A stretch of DNA of 64,000 nucleotides from CAVWZH01 sp963765285 (GTDB lineage Bacteria; Acidobacteriota; Terriglobia; Terriglobales; Acidobacteriaceae): the NCBI GenBank assembly GCA_963765285.1, contig CAVXVR010000006.1, forward strand, positions 372,001 to 436,000, read 5' to 3'. Below the pieces are notes generated by a model. It made no database searches, was not told the DNA's origin, and saw only the letters and a program-made list of their open reading frames with translations. This document shows positions 17,685-27,104 of this stretch, one piece after another. How positions within the stretch are numbered: position 1 is the first letter of the stretch; each line of letters opens with the position of its first letter. Made by a program: the position numbers and the translations under genes.

Positions 17685-18386
17685 TCAAGCCGCGCCGTTG
17701 CTCACAGCAGCGTCGCCCTGCTGTGAAAACCCCCGCGGGACACGGATTTCGGGCACTTCGAGCACTCGTACCCCGGGACTCGGATTCTCTACGGCTCGAA
17801 GTAACGCAGTTACCATCTGTTCCAGAGTAACCAGCCCGAGCCGCAATGCGCCCTCTCTGGTCTGGGGCAAAAGCTCCATCAGCTTGTAAAAAGGCACGAG
17901 CGCATAAGGCCAGCGATGGCCGGGTCCGAGCACGTACCAAGGGCGCAGGATGGTGGCATTCATGCCACTTCGCCGGATCGCGCTTTCGCACTCTGCCCTC
18001 ACGGCAATGTATGCCTTCATCATTGGGGCGGGATGAGCCACGCTGAGATAAACGAAATGGCGAATCCCGGCAGCTGTAGCAGCTTGCACCGCGCCCAGGC
18101 CGGAAGGCAGATCAATGCTGCGAAATTCTGCCGCCTTGGCTGGACTGGGATGGGCCACGCCCACCAGCTGCACAAAAGTATCTGCCGGCCGAATCTGCTT
18201 CGCGTACGAATTCCCGTCGAGGGCATCACCCAGAACCGCTTGGCAACCCTTCGGCAGTTTTCCTTCCGAACCGCGCCGGACCAACGCTCGTACCAAATGT
18301 CCCCGGGCGAGCAGTCGCTCAATGAGCGGACGCCCCAGATAGCCGGTTCCTCCGGTGATGAATACGCAACGTTGTTCTCCACTCAC
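17685..18386 (-). CDS. NAD(P)-binding epimerase/NmrA-like protein
   Basis: A 233-residue atypical short-chain dehydrogenase. The N-terminus CVFITGGTGYLGRPLIERLL carries the TGGTGYLG Rossmann motif. The later segment FVYLSVAHPAPMMKAYIAVRAECESAIRRSGMNATILRPWYVLGPG matches NAD(P)H-binding proteins of the NmrA/complex-I-assembly type. The canonical active-site YxxxK is replaced by YIAVR, so it may bind cofactor without classical SDR catalysis. The start is GTG with AAGGAGAG upstream. It is transcribed away from the permease that follows. The substrate is unknown. Confidence 0.82.
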   Translation of the reverse strand: MSGEQRCVFITGGTGYLGRPLIERLLARGHLVRALVRRGSEGKLPKGCQAVLGDALDGNSYAKQIRPADTFVQLVGVAHPSPAKAAEFRSIDLPSGLGAVQAATAAGIRHFVYLSVAHPAPMMKAYIAVRAECESAIRRSGMNATILRPWYVLGPGHRWPYALVPFYKLMELLPQTREGALRLGLVTLEQMVTALLRAVENPSPGVRVLEVPEIRVPRGFSQQGDAAVSNGAA

Positions 18387-18550
18387 GCTGGCTCTCCTTC
18401 CTCAAGAGTACGGCGCGGCCGAGCCAACGGATTTTCGCCGAAGCCATTTCCCCTCGCAAGCAAATTCCAACTGAGAACCGGGAACTGAAAACTAGGAACT
18501 GTTGTTTCCTCCAACCGCCTGCGCTAAGACGTTTGTGGTACAAACGCGCA

Positions 18551-19888
18551 GTGCCTGAGGAGAACCAACCCGGCCTCGTCCGTGCCATAGGCCGCTGGAG
18601 CCTGGCTGCGCTCTTGATCAACTCCATCATCGGCAGCGGCGTGTTCAAGCTGCCGTCCGATGTTGCCGGGCTCATCGGGTCCGCCAGCGCCTGGGCCGTG
18701 CTGATGGTAGGGGCAATGGTTGGCGTAATCATGGCCTGCTTCGCCGAAGTGGGGTCGCAGTTCACTCAGGCGGGCGGGCCGTACCTCTATGCGCGCGTAG
18801 CCTTCGGACGCTTCTGGGGAATCCAGGTCGGCTGGATGCTCTGGCTGACGCGGCTCACCGCTCCGGCCGCCAGCGCGAACCTGTTTGTGATCTATCTGGG
18901 AGAATTTTGGCCTGCGGCGGTTCGCCCTGTGCCGCGCCTCCTTATTTTGACGGTGCTCATCGGCCTGCTCGCATGGATCAATTTGCGCGGAGTGCGCAGC
19001 GGCGCTCGAGTCAGCAATATTTTCACCGTCGCCAAGCTCGTTCCATTGTTCTTGCTCGCGCTGGCCGGCGTCGCCTACCTGATGGCCGGACACGGTCATG
19101 TACCCTCCTCATTCCCCGCCGGAGGAAACGCCTGGCTCAAGGCATGCCTCCTGCTTATGTTTTCCTACGGCGGCTTTGAAGGCGGAATCATCCCCATGAG
19201 CGAAGCGAGGAATCCGCGACGCGACGCTGCATTCGCCCTGTTCACAGCGCTGATCACCTGCACGCTGCTGTACGCGGCGATCCAATTGGTGGTCGTAAGA
19301 ACTCTGGCGAATCCCGCCGGCAGCCAGCGGCCACTGGCCGATGTCGCCAGGCTGGTAGTGGGCGGAGCTGGCCCGGCCCTCATCGCCATCGGGGCGCTGA
19401 TTTCTGCTTACGGATATCTCAGCGCCAACATGCTCGCCGTTCCCCGCATTACCTTTGCCCTCGCCGAACGCCACGACTTCCCTTCCGTCTTCGCTTCGGT
19501 GCACCCCCGCTTCCACACGCCGTATTTTTCCATTCTTGTTTTTGCCACACTCACCTGGCTGCTGGCTTTGCTGGGAAGCTTTTCGTGGAATGTGTTGCTC
19601 TCAGCGGTGGCCAGATTGTTCTGCTACGGCCTGGTATGTTTGGCGGTTCCCGTATTGCGCCGCAAGCAACCCGGCGCGGCTGGGTTTCGCCTGCCGTTTG
19701 GAATTGTCTTCTCTATCCTTGGCACTGCCTTCTGTCTGATCTTGATTGTGGGATATTGTCTGCAATCCGGTCAGCAGGTGAACCGCATCGGATCGCTGAT
19801 CCTGGCGGCCACGATTGTGGCGGCCTCGCTCAATTGGGTATGCGTGCACGGGAGGGAATCGCGCGAAAACTCCCAAGGTCAAACTTAA
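18551..19888 (+). CDS. APC-family amino acid permease
   Basis: About 445 residues with twelve hydrophobic segments. The first helix carries INSIIGSGVFKLPSDVAGLIG, the glycine-rich unwound substrate site of APC transporters. An amino acid/proton symporter or exchanger in the inner membrane is likely; the substrate cannot be told. The start is uncertain: GTG 18551 gives VPEENQPGLVRAIGRWSL, while TTG 18533 adds six residues. No good ribosome-binding site distinguishes them. The gene ends 61 bases before a secreted alpha/beta hydrolase on the same strand, which may be co-transcribed. Confidence 0.87.
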   Translation: MPEENQPGLVRAIGRWSLAALLINSIIGSGVFKLPSDVAGLIGSASAWAVLMVGAMVGVIMACFAEVGSQFTQAGGPYLYARVAFGRFWGIQVGWMLWLTRLTAPAASANLFVIYLGEFWPAAVRPVPRLLILTVLIGLLAWINLRGVRSGARVSNIFTVAKLVPLFLLALAGVAYLMAGHGHVPSSFPAGGNAWLKACLLLMFSYGGFEGGIIPMSEARNPRRDAAFALFTALITCTLLYAAIQLVVVRTLANPAGSQRPLADVARLVVGGAGPALIAIGALISAYGYLSANMLAVPRITFALAERHDFPSVFASVHPRFHTPYFSILVFATLTWLLALLGSFSWNVLLSAVARLFCYGLVCLAVPVLRRKQPGAAGFRLPFGIVFSILGTAFCLILIVGYCLQSGQQVNRIGSLILAATIVAASLNWVCVHGRESRENSQGQT

Positions 19889-19949
19889 TTCGGCTCACGA
19901 AACCGCCCCGCTCCGGTCTAACGCGAAGCCGTCCAATCACGGGAGCCGC

Positions 19950-21587
19950 ATGCGAAACTGGATCCTTTCTTTAGCCTTCTTAGCGCTAACGTTGGTCTGC
20001 CTGAGTCCGGCACAGACCCTGCCCGAGCGTGGGGACCCCTCCGGCAGGTGGGTGGGAGAGTACAGGACCGGCCATCGCCGAGTTTTTCTCGTGCTTCTAA
20101 TAAAGAAAGAGAACGGGAAATGGACCGGCGTCTACAACCGCCCCTTGCTGGACTGGGAAAATCGGCCCGACCTGATGGCCTTGACGGTCCACGACGATGC
20201 CGTCAGTTTTGATCTGGGCGATTCTTCCTCCAGTATCCACGCGGATACCCGTTGGATTGGAAACTCCCTTCGAGGAAAAATCGCCGGCCCGGGTGGGGAG
20301 GGGAAAATCATTCTCGAGCCATCCGCAACCCTTTCGAAAGACTATCTGGACACACTGGCCGGGGATTACGACGACGGCTCGGGCGATTCCTATGTCATAC
20401 AGCGCGAAAACACTTATCTCTGCTTCCTGAATCGGCGAACCGGCCGCTCGGGTCGGCTGATCCCAGCATCGGAAACCGAATTCTGGTCAGGCCCCACTTT
20501 CGACATTTATTACCCGGCGGAATTCCGCTTCACCTTCGTTCGAGGCGGGAACGGGCAGCCGACGCAGCTCAGAGTGAGCGAACGTGGCAAGCGCAAGGTC
20601 GTGGCGGGCCGGAAGATGGTTTACCGCACCGATGAGGTCGAATTCCACAACGGCGACACCAAACTATCCGGCACAGTGTGGATTGCGCCCGGAGGCGGGC
20701 CGCACCCGGCAGTCGTCATTCTGCATGGCTCCAACTACCAGACTCGTGGCGGGCAATACGCGGCCCTGGCTTTTGTTGCCGATCAATTCGTCAGGAACGG
20801 CTTCGTTGCCCTTACCTACGATAAGCGTGGCACGGGCAAATCGGGCGGCGAACGCGATGATGCCCCGGAGCTGTTGTCAGGAGATGCGGCGGCCGCGGTC
20901 GGGCTGCTGCGCAATCGACCTGATGTCGACCCCGATCGAATCGGCCTTTGGGGACTCAGTCAAGGCGGTATTATCGAACCCATCGCGGCGGAGAAAGCCG
21001 GACGGATTGCATTCTTCATCAACGTGTCTGGCGCCGTTATCAATACGAACGAGCAGGAGATCCAACGGACAGAACTGGAACTTCGCGCCGACGGTTTTCC
21101 GCCCAAAGACGTTCAAGCGGCCGTTCACTTGCAGCAGGTGAAATTTCACTACGCCTGTAAGCGAGATAACTGGCAGGAATATCAGACGGTTCTGCAGGCG
21201 GCGCAGGGTCAGCCCTGGTTACCCGATCCCTACATCGGTCCTCCAGACTCCAAAACCAGCAGCGCCTGGGACTTTTGGAAGTGCGGGGTTGAGCCAGGAA
21301 AATATTGGGAAATTGTCCATGCGCCTGTCCTTTATGTTCAAGGGGAATTTGAAACCAATTCAAACCCCCAGGACAATCTGATGCGCCTTCAACAAGCGAT
21401 GCAAGCCGCCGGGAACCAGCGCTTTGAGCACAAGCTGATGCCCGGTGCCGAACACTCGATGTTCCGGGCGACACGCGGCGGCGAGAAGGAAACGCCGTTT
21501 CTGAAGGCCTACGTGGCCGGCTATTTCCATTTCATGACGGATTGGGCGACGCGCCAGGTCGTGTCCTCGAATCGCAAGCCAGAATGA
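19950..21587 (+). CDS. Secreted alpha/beta hydrolase
   Basis: About 545 residues starting at ATG 19950, chosen because it begins a clear signal peptide (MRNWILSLAFLALTLVCLSPAQT) whereas the upstream part of the frame overlaps the permease. The N-terminal ~220 residues form a beta-rich domain of unknown function. The C-terminal hydrolase has the oxyanion segment VVILHGSNYQ, YDKRGTGKSGG and the nucleophile elbow GLSQGG. A late GAEHSMF supplies the likely catalytic His. Such proteins are exported esterases or peptidases; specificity is not evident. Confidence 0.85.
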   Translation: MRNWILSLAFLALTLVCLSPAQTLPERGDPSGRWVGEYRTGHRRVFLVLLIKKENGKWTGVYNRPLLDWENRPDLMALTVHDDAVSFDLGDSSSSIHADTRWIGNSLRGKIAGPGGEGKIILEPSATLSKDYLDTLAGDYDDGSGDSYVIQRENTYLCFLNRRTGRSGRLIPASETEFWSGPTFDIYYPAEFRFTFVRGGNGQPTQLRVSERGKRKVVAGRKMVYRTDEVEFHNGDTKLSGTVWIAPGGGPHPAVVILHGSNYQTRGGQYAALAFVADQFVRNGFVALTYDKRGTGKSGGERDDAPELLSGDAAAAVGLLRNRPDVDPDRIGLWGLSQGGIIEPIAAEKAGRIAFFINVSGAVINTNEQEIQRTELELRADGFPPKDVQAAVHLQQVKFHYACKRDNWQEYQTVLQAAQGQPWLPDPYIGPPDSKTSSAWDFWKCGVEPGKYWEIVHAPVLYVQGEFETNSNPQDNLMRLQQAMQAAGNQRFEHKLMPGAEHSMFRATRGGEKETPFLKAYVAGYFHFMTDWATRQVVSSNRKPE

Positions 21588-21666
21588 TCGTTGCCAATCT
21601 CCAGTTGCTCGCCAACACTGGAGCGCGTGTTAAGCTGGCGCGTTCTCTGAACTACGGAGAAAACGA

Positions 21667-22437
21667 GTGCCTGATATTCCCGCGCTTCTGGCCAGAATTC
21701 CGGATGAATTCAAACCGATAGCAGCGCTTGGCCTTGGCGCTTTCATTCTGGTTTGTCTCGTGCTGTTTCACGGCGCTGGTCTCCATCAGATTCTGACCCA
21801 GCACAAGCGCGGCGAACGCCGCCTGCTCGCCGGACGGCCCCATCTTGTCGCAGCCTCACTTCTGTTTGGCTGGTCGGTTTTCCTGATGCTCTGCCTGCAT
21901 ATCGTGGAGATCACCACCTGGGCCTTCGTCCTAACTTATTCAGGATTGGTCTTGCGCGCTTACGACGCCCTGTATTTCTGCGCCAACGCCTATACCACGC
22001 TCGGCTTCGGCAACGTCGACCTCGCAGACAAGTGGCGGAACATCAGCCCCATCATCGGCATTTCCGGACTGTTCACTTTTGCCTGGACCACCAGCGCGCT
22101 GGTGACGGTGGTGACCGGGCAAGGGCGCCTCATCGACCAACTCGAGGACGAGCGCGAGCAGGAGAGACAATTGCGCGCCACCCTCACGAAAGAGGAATGG
22201 GAGACTCTGAAAAAGGAACGAGACGCCGAGCACGCCGAACGGCAGAAGACATTGACGCAGGCCGCCGGGACTTCGTTCTTTCAAAGGCGAAAGACATGGA
22301 AGGAGGAAAAGGAGCGAGTGGCCGGGCTTCGCCGGGCAAACACAGCGGAGATTGAACGACTTCGCCAGAAAGAACGCCAGGACGAAGAGAAACTAGGAGC
22401 AGGCAATCCGGCGGCAAAACCCGGGGACAAAAAGTGA
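21667..22437 (+). CDS. Potassium-channel-like membrane protein with coiled-coil tail
   Basis: 256 residues, GTG start with GGAGA upstream. Hydrophobic segments at about 19-36 and 62-80 are followed by a pore-like loop, YFCANAYTTLGFGN (103-116), and another membrane helix at 125-147. The loop matches the two-TM ion-channel family (Ion_trans_2) selectivity-filter region, with TTLGFGN in place of the common TxGYGD. The last 100 residues are very charged and predicted coiled coil, facing the cytoplasm. It overlaps the next gene by four bases (GTGA), so both are translated from one message, although their functions show no obvious link. Confidence 0.75.
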   Translation: MPDIPALLARIPDEFKPIAALGLGAFILVCLVLFHGAGLHQILTQHKRGERRLLAGRPHLVAASLLFGWSVFLMLCLHIVEITTWAFVLTYSGLVLRAYDALYFCANAYTTLGFGNVDLADKWRNISPIIGISGLFTFAWTTSALVTVVTGQGRLIDQLEDEREQERQLRATLTKEEWETLKKERDAEHAERQKTLTQAAGTSFFQRRKTWKEEKERVAGLRRANTAEIERLRQKERQDEEKLGAGNPAAKPGDKK

Positions 22438-24200
22438 CACGACCACCTCGCATCTTCTTCTTCCTTTCTCTTGCTCTGGCCGCCCTGGCCCTGCACGCCA
22501 CGGCACAATCACCATCGGCCCCTGCAAGTTTTCTCGTCGAGAAAGACGTTGCCATCCTTATGCGCGATGGCGTGATCCTCCGCGCCGACATCCTGCACCC
22601 GCGCGGTGAAGGCCGCTTCCCCGCCCTGGTTTACCGCACGCCCTACGGAAAAGAAGACGCACTCAAGGACTACACCACGTTTCGCCACGCGGTCGAGCGT
22701 GGCTACGTTGTAGTCGTGCAGGATGTACGCGGCCGCTTCGCTTCCAGCGGTGAGTTCCGTCCCTATCAGAATGAAGGCCACGACGGTTACGACACCATCG
22801 AGTGGGCGGCGCACCAAGCGTGGTCCGATGGAAATGTCGGCACCTTCGGGCTCTCCTACCCCGGCGCTGCGCAATGGCTCGCAGCGGTCGAGGACCCTCC
22901 GCACCTGAAAGCTATGGTTCCTGCGATGACGTTTTCCACTCCGCGAAACTTCTTTTATGCTGGCGGCGTTTGGGACATGTCGTGGATCTCGTGGATTTGG
23001 AACGACATCGCGCCCGCCACGCGTAGGGCGAGAAACCTGCCGGGTCCGAAGACCGATGACACGGCGCTCACCGCCTGGAAACGTTCGGGGCCGAAAATGT
23101 TGAAGACGCTGCCCCTGAATCAGATGAAGGAACTGCGCGAGATCGCTCCCTACTACTACGATTGGCTCTCGCATCCGCCCGACAGTCCCTGGTGGGATTG
23201 GTGCGAATTACGCGACAAGTACGATCGCGTGCATGCGGCCGTGCTTAATCTTTCAGGCTGGTATGACGACAACTACGGTCCGGAAGGAGCTGCCACCAAT
23301 TACCTTGGCTTGCTCAAGTCACGTGCCGGTGAAGCGGACCCGCGCACCCACCTCTTGATCGGCCCGTGGGTGCACGGTGTGGATGCGACCGGCGAAAGCA
23401 GGGCCGGAGAGCGCGAATTCGGCCCCACCGCCGCCATCGACTACGACGAAGTCATTCTCCGCTGGATGGATCACTACCTTCGCGGCATCAACAACGGCGT
23501 CGAGCGCGAGAAACCCGTTCGCTATTTTGTCATGGGCGACAATCAGTGGAGGGACGCGGACACCTGGCCGCCGCCCGCTCAGCCAACCTCGTATTACCTG
23601 GTTTGGGCGCGCGGCAGGCACGGCGGCAGCCTCGCAGCTGGAACTCCGAAGCAAGATGCAGAGGCTGCGACATTTCTTGCCGACCCAAAGCACCCGGTCA
23701 TCAACAAGTACGATTCATCGGGCGGGCACGACTACCGCTACCTCGAGAAACGGCGAGACGTTCTCATCTTTGACTCGCCGCCGCTCGCGCAGGATGCCGA
23801 GATCACCGGCCCCATTCATGCGGAGATCTACCTCGGTTGTGATTGCCGTGATGTCGATCTCTGGGTCCGTCTGCTTGATGTTGCTCCCAACGGTACAGCC
23901 GTCAATGTGATGGGGCCGGGCCTTGATGTCCAGCGCGCCAGCTACCGCGACCTGACAAAGGGACGGCAGCTCATTACGCTGGGCCAGACGTATGAACTGC
24001 ATCTCGACAATCTGATTACCAGCAACGTATTCAAGCAGGGCCACCGCATCCGGGTGCAGATTTCCGCCAGCTTTTTTCCAAACTTCTCCCGCAATCTGCA
24101 ATCGGGCCAGTTGGAAGCCACGTCGGCCCGGGCACAGAAGGCCCGTATCACGATCTACGCAGACGCGCAGCGTCCATCCCGCATCGTCGTGCCCCAGTAG
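22434..24200 (+). CDS. CocE/NonD-family secreted hydrolase
   Basis: 588 residues, GTG start overlapping the previous stop. A signal peptide of about 25 residues (FFFLSLALAALALHATAQS) is followed by an X-Pro dipeptidyl-peptidase/CocE-like alpha/beta hydrolase domain. It contains RTPYGKED, VVVQDVRGRFASSGEF and the nucleophile elbow GTFGLSYPGAAQW (Ser in GLSYPG). The C-terminal jelly-roll (from about residue 400, ITGPIHAEIYLGCDCRDVDLWVRLLDV) is the domain typical of CocE and glutaryl-7-ACA acylases. It probably hydrolyses esters or amides outside the cytoplasm; the substrate is unknown. Confidence 0.92.
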   Translation: MTRPPRIFFFLSLALAALALHATAQSPSAPASFLVEKDVAILMRDGVILRADILHPRGEGRFPALVYRTPYGKEDALKDYTTFRHAVERGYVVVVQDVRGRFASSGEFRPYQNEGHDGYDTIEWAAHQAWSDGNVGTFGLSYPGAAQWLAAVEDPPHLKAMVPAMTFSTPRNFFYAGGVWDMSWISWIWNDIAPATRRARNLPGPKTDDTALTAWKRSGPKMLKTLPLNQMKELREIAPYYYDWLSHPPDSPWWDWCELRDKYDRVHAAVLNLSGWYDDNYGPEGAATNYLGLLKSRAGEADPRTHLLIGPWVHGVDATGESRAGEREFGPTAAIDYDEVILRWMDHYLRGINNGVEREKPVRYFVMGDNQWRDADTWPPPAQPTSYYLVWARGRHGGSLAAGTPKQDAEAATFLADPKHPVINKYDSSGGHDYRYLEKRRDVLIFDSPPLAQDAEITGPIHAEIYLGCDCRDVDLWVRLLDVAPNGTAVNVMGPGLDVQRASYRDLTKGRQLITLGQTYELHLDNLITSNVFKQGHRIRVQISASFFPNFSRNLQSGQLEATSARAQKARITIYADAQRPSRIVVPQ

Positions 24201-24235
24201 CGCCGGCGTCCCGCCGGCGTTGGTGCGGGAAGCAC
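24196..24235. repeat. GC-rich dispersed hairpin element
   Basis: GTAGCGCCGGCGTCCCGCCGGCG can fold as GCCGGCG-TCC-CGCCGGC directly at the end of the CocE gene. The same head, TGTAGCGCCGGC, starts the element at 31532-31583, and a degenerate copy lies near 30905-30942. It may work as a terminator or be a REP-like element. Confidence 0.5.
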
Positions 24236-24380
24236 TTCGATTTCCAGAGCAGTCACGATCCACGCAGGATTCCGCGCTCCGCCTGAAAAACGGCTCCGCT
24301 CGGGATGACGCCGAATGTGAAGATCTACAACACAAAGCCCATCAGCGCGCGCTCTTCGCGAACTTGCTCACCATCTCCGA

Positions 24381-24386
24381 TATAAT
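24381..24386 (+). promoter_or_regulatory. Possible -10 box before the propeller/CehA gene
   Basis: A perfect TATAAT lies 28 bases before the GTG start at 24414, but no recognisable -35 is seen at 16-18 bases upstream. A GGAGG ribosome-binding site follows between it and the start. Confidence 0.35.
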
Positions 24387-24413
24387 TCCCGCGGTCGCAT
24401 CGCGGAGGCGTTC

Positions 24414-26933
24414 GTGCTCAGGCAAAACCGAGTTCTTATATTGTTCGCCTTTGCGGTCTCGATGCCGCTTCTGGCACAGCGTGAGCCGGTCCTCAGGCAA
24501 ATCGACCTGCCGCATTCCTACTACTACCGCGAAATGTATCTGCCCCAACTGACCACCGGCCCGAGTTCCGCCGCCTGGACGTCCGACTCGCGCCTTCTGG
24601 TTTACTCGATGGCAGGATCACTGTGGCGGCAAAAAGTAGACTCGACCACTGCCGACCAACTCACCTCAGGCCCCGGCTACGACTACCAACCGGATTGCTC
24701 GCCTGACGGACGCTGGGTAGTTTACGTTTCCTATGCGAAAGATGCGATCGAACTCTGGGCTTTAGACCTGCAAACCAAGAAAGTTCAGCGTCTCACTTCG
24801 TCCGGCGCGGTCAACCTTGAGCCGCGCTGGTCTCCCGACAGCAAACGCATCGCCTTTGTTTCCACTTCGTTCAAAGGCCACTTCCATATTTTCGTGGGAG
24901 AGTTCAGTAACGGCGAACTGAAAAACGTGGCGCGCCTCACCGGAGAAAACCGCAGTGATCTGCCTCGCTACTACTACAGCGCCTTCGATCACGAAATCAG
25001 CCCCACCTGGTCGCCCGACGGCAGCGAGATTGTTTTCGTCTCCAACCGCGGCCACACCTACGGCACCGGCGGCTTCTGGCGGATGAAGGCCCAGCCGGGA
25101 GCGGAGGCTCGCGAGATTCATTACGAAGAAACCGCCTGGAAAGCGCGTCCAGATTTTTCTCCTGACGGAAAGCGCCTGGTGTACGCGTCCTACATCGGAC
25201 AACAATGGCATCAGCTCTGGCTGATCCCCGCGCAGGGCGGTGACGCTTTCCCCATCTCGTACGGAGACTTCGACAATGTTGCACCGCGCTGGTCGCCCGA
25301 TGGAAAACGGATCGCCTTCATCTCTAATCGCGGCGGCAACACTTCACTTTGGATGCAGGAGGTTCTGGGCGGCGCGCAAACGGCGGTGCTGGCAAAAGAG
25401 AAACACCACCTTAATCCTGTGGGCCAGTTGAGCATAACGGTGCTGGACGCAGCCGGGCATCCGACGCCGGCACGCGTCTCAGTGACCAGCGAAGATGGAA
25501 AGGCATACGCCCCGGACGAAGCATGGATGCATGCTGATGACAGATTCGTTCGTTCCGAGCGTCCGTTTGAAGCTCATTACTTTCACACGAGCGGCACGGC
25601 CGAACTTACTCTGCCCGTGGGCCGCGCCGACGTGGAAGTGATAAAGGGATTTGAATATCGCTTCGAGAAACAAAGTGCGCTGATCGCGGCAGGCAAGCGT
25701 TCGAGTCTCACCATCTACCTTCAGCCTCTGACTCTTCTGAAAGACCCGCACTCGCAGTGGGCCGGCGCCGACGTGCACATCCATATGAATTACGGCGGAA
25801 CTTACCGCAACACGCCGAAACATTTGATTGCTCAAGCCGCAGCCGAGAATCTCGCCGTCGTGGAAGACCTGATCGTCAACAAAGAGCAACGCATTCCTGA
25901 CATTGCATACTTCAGCCCGAAACCCGACCCTGCCTCGACCGCGACCACTCTCCTGCTGCACAGTCAGGAATTTCACACCAGCTATTGGGGCCATCTGGGA
26001 GTACTGAACCTGACGCGCAATTTTCTGCTGCCGGGCTATGCGGGTTACACGGGTACGGCCGCAGCCAGCCTCTTTCCCGCCAATGCGATCGTCGCTGACG
26101 TGGCCCATGAACAACAGGCCCTGGTGGGATACGCTCATCCTTTTGAAACCGTCTCTGACCCCTTCAAAGACGCGCGCGAATTGCCAGTCGATGTCGCGTT
26201 GGGCAAAGTGGACTACCTCGAGGTGGTCGGTTTTTCGGATCACAGACTGACCGCCGAAATCTGGTACCGCTTGCTGAACTGCGGCTTCCGCCTGCCGGCC
26301 GCCGCGGGAACGGATGCGATGGCAAATTTTGCTTCACTGCGCGGGCCTGTGGGGTTGAACCGGGTGTATGCGAGCGTGCCCCAGGGCGCTATCAACGTCA
26401 ACACCTGGCTCGACTCTCTAAAGCATGGCCGGACGTTTGTAACCAACGGTCCTTTGCTTGGGTTCACTCTTGGCGGGCGCCAGGTGGGCGATGACCTGCG
26501 CCTTCCGGCAGGTGAGAACAAAGTAAAGTTCAGTGCGTGGTTGCGTTCGCTGGTTGCGGTCGATCACTTGCAAGTCGTCTGTAACGGGCAAGTGGCCAGC
26601 AACTTGAAGCTGAGCGCCGACCACGAAAACGCAACCATCGACGACACGATCCCAATCACGAATAGTGGATGGTGCTTGCTGCGGGCATGGTCTGAGAAAG
26701 CAGAGTATCCGGTGCTGGACGCGTATCCCTACGCGACCACCAGCCCGATCTACGTGACGGTCGAGGGCTCCGCGATCAAGCCGGGCGCGGATGCAACTTA
26801 CTTCATCACCTGGATCGATCGCCTGATTGAAGAAGTCAAGTCCAACCGGGACTGGAATACTGAGGCCGAAAAGACGGCTACGCTGAGTCTGCTTTCTTAT
26901 GCGCGAACCATCTATGTGCAGATGCAGAAGTAG
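24414..26933 (+). CDS. Exported TolB-like beta-propeller/CehA-type metallohydrolase
   Basis: 839 residues, GTG start with GGAGG before it. A signal peptide (about 1-22) leads to a TolB/WD40-like propeller, seen as repeats such as PDCSPDGRWVVYVS, PRWSPDSKRIAFVS, PTWSPDGSEIVFVS, PDFSPDGKRLVYAS and PRWSPDGKRIAFIS (about residues 95-320). After a short linker domain comes a PHP/CehA-McbA-type module: GADVHIHMNYGG gives the HxH metal pair, with later His and Asp residues in VGYAHPFE and AAGTDAM. CehA-family enzymes hydrolyse esters or carbamates. The fused propeller suggests a protein or polymer partner. The family call for the C-terminal half is moderately certain. Confidence 0.83.
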   Translation: MLRQNRVLILFAFAVSMPLLAQREPVLRQIDLPHSYYYREMYLPQLTTGPSSAAWTSDSRLLVYSMAGSLWRQKVDSTTADQLTSGPGYDYQPDCSPDGRWVVYVSYAKDAIELWALDLQTKKVQRLTSSGAVNLEPRWSPDSKRIAFVSTSFKGHFHIFVGEFSNGELKNVARLTGENRSDLPRYYYSAFDHEISPTWSPDGSEIVFVSNRGHTYGTGGFWRMKAQPGAEAREIHYEETAWKARPDFSPDGKRLVYASYIGQQWHQLWLIPAQGGDAFPISYGDFDNVAPRWSPDGKRIAFISNRGGNTSLWMQEVLGGAQTAVLAKEKHHLNPVGQLSITVLDAAGHPTPARVSVTSEDGKAYAPDEAWMHADDRFVRSERPFEAHYFHTSGTAELTLPVGRADVEVIKGFEYRFEKQSALIAAGKRSSLTIYLQPLTLLKDPHSQWAGADVHIHMNYGGTYRNTPKHLIAQAAAENLAVVEDLIVNKEQRIPDIAYFSPKPDPASTATTLLLHSQEFHTSYWGHLGVLNLTRNFLLPGYAGYTGTAAASLFPANAIVADVAHEQQALVGYAHPFETVSDPFKDARELPVDVALGKVDYLEVVGFSDHRLTAEIWYRLLNCGFRLPAAAGTDAMANFASLRGPVGLNRVYASVPQGAINVNTWLDSLKHGRTFVTNGPLLGFTLGGRQVGDDLRLPAGENKVKFSAWLRSLVAVDHLQVVCNGQVASNLKLSADHENATIDDTIPITNSGWCLLRAWSEKAEYPVLDAYPYATTSPIYVTVEGSAIKPGADATYFITWIDRLIEEVKSNRDWNTEAEKTATLSLLSYARTIYVQMQK

Positions 26934-26952
26934 CGGCTCAGCGAAATTGGAG

Positions 26953-26974
26953 AAGTGTTCCGTGCGGAACACTT
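26953..26974. terminator. Hairpin between convergent genes
   Basis: AAGTGTTCCG-TG-CGGAACACTT is a perfect ten-base-pair palindrome between the propeller/CehA gene (ends 26933) and ada (ends 27105). It lacks a long U-tract, so it may be a two-sided terminator or an operator-like palindrome. Confidence 0.5.
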
Positions 26975-27104
26975 TCTAAACAATAGCCTGCAGCTATAAA
27001 TCTGCAAACCGTTCGTGAGGGCGAGGTTACGCCGCGGGGTTGTGGTTTTTCTGCAACAAGCCAGGTGCGTCAGAATGAGACTCGGCGACGGCGTCCAGGT
27101 TTAT

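Noticed and set aside
19815..19949. Upstream extension of the alpha/beta hydrolase
   Set aside because: It overlaps the permease gene, whereas ATG 19950 begins a clean signal peptide.
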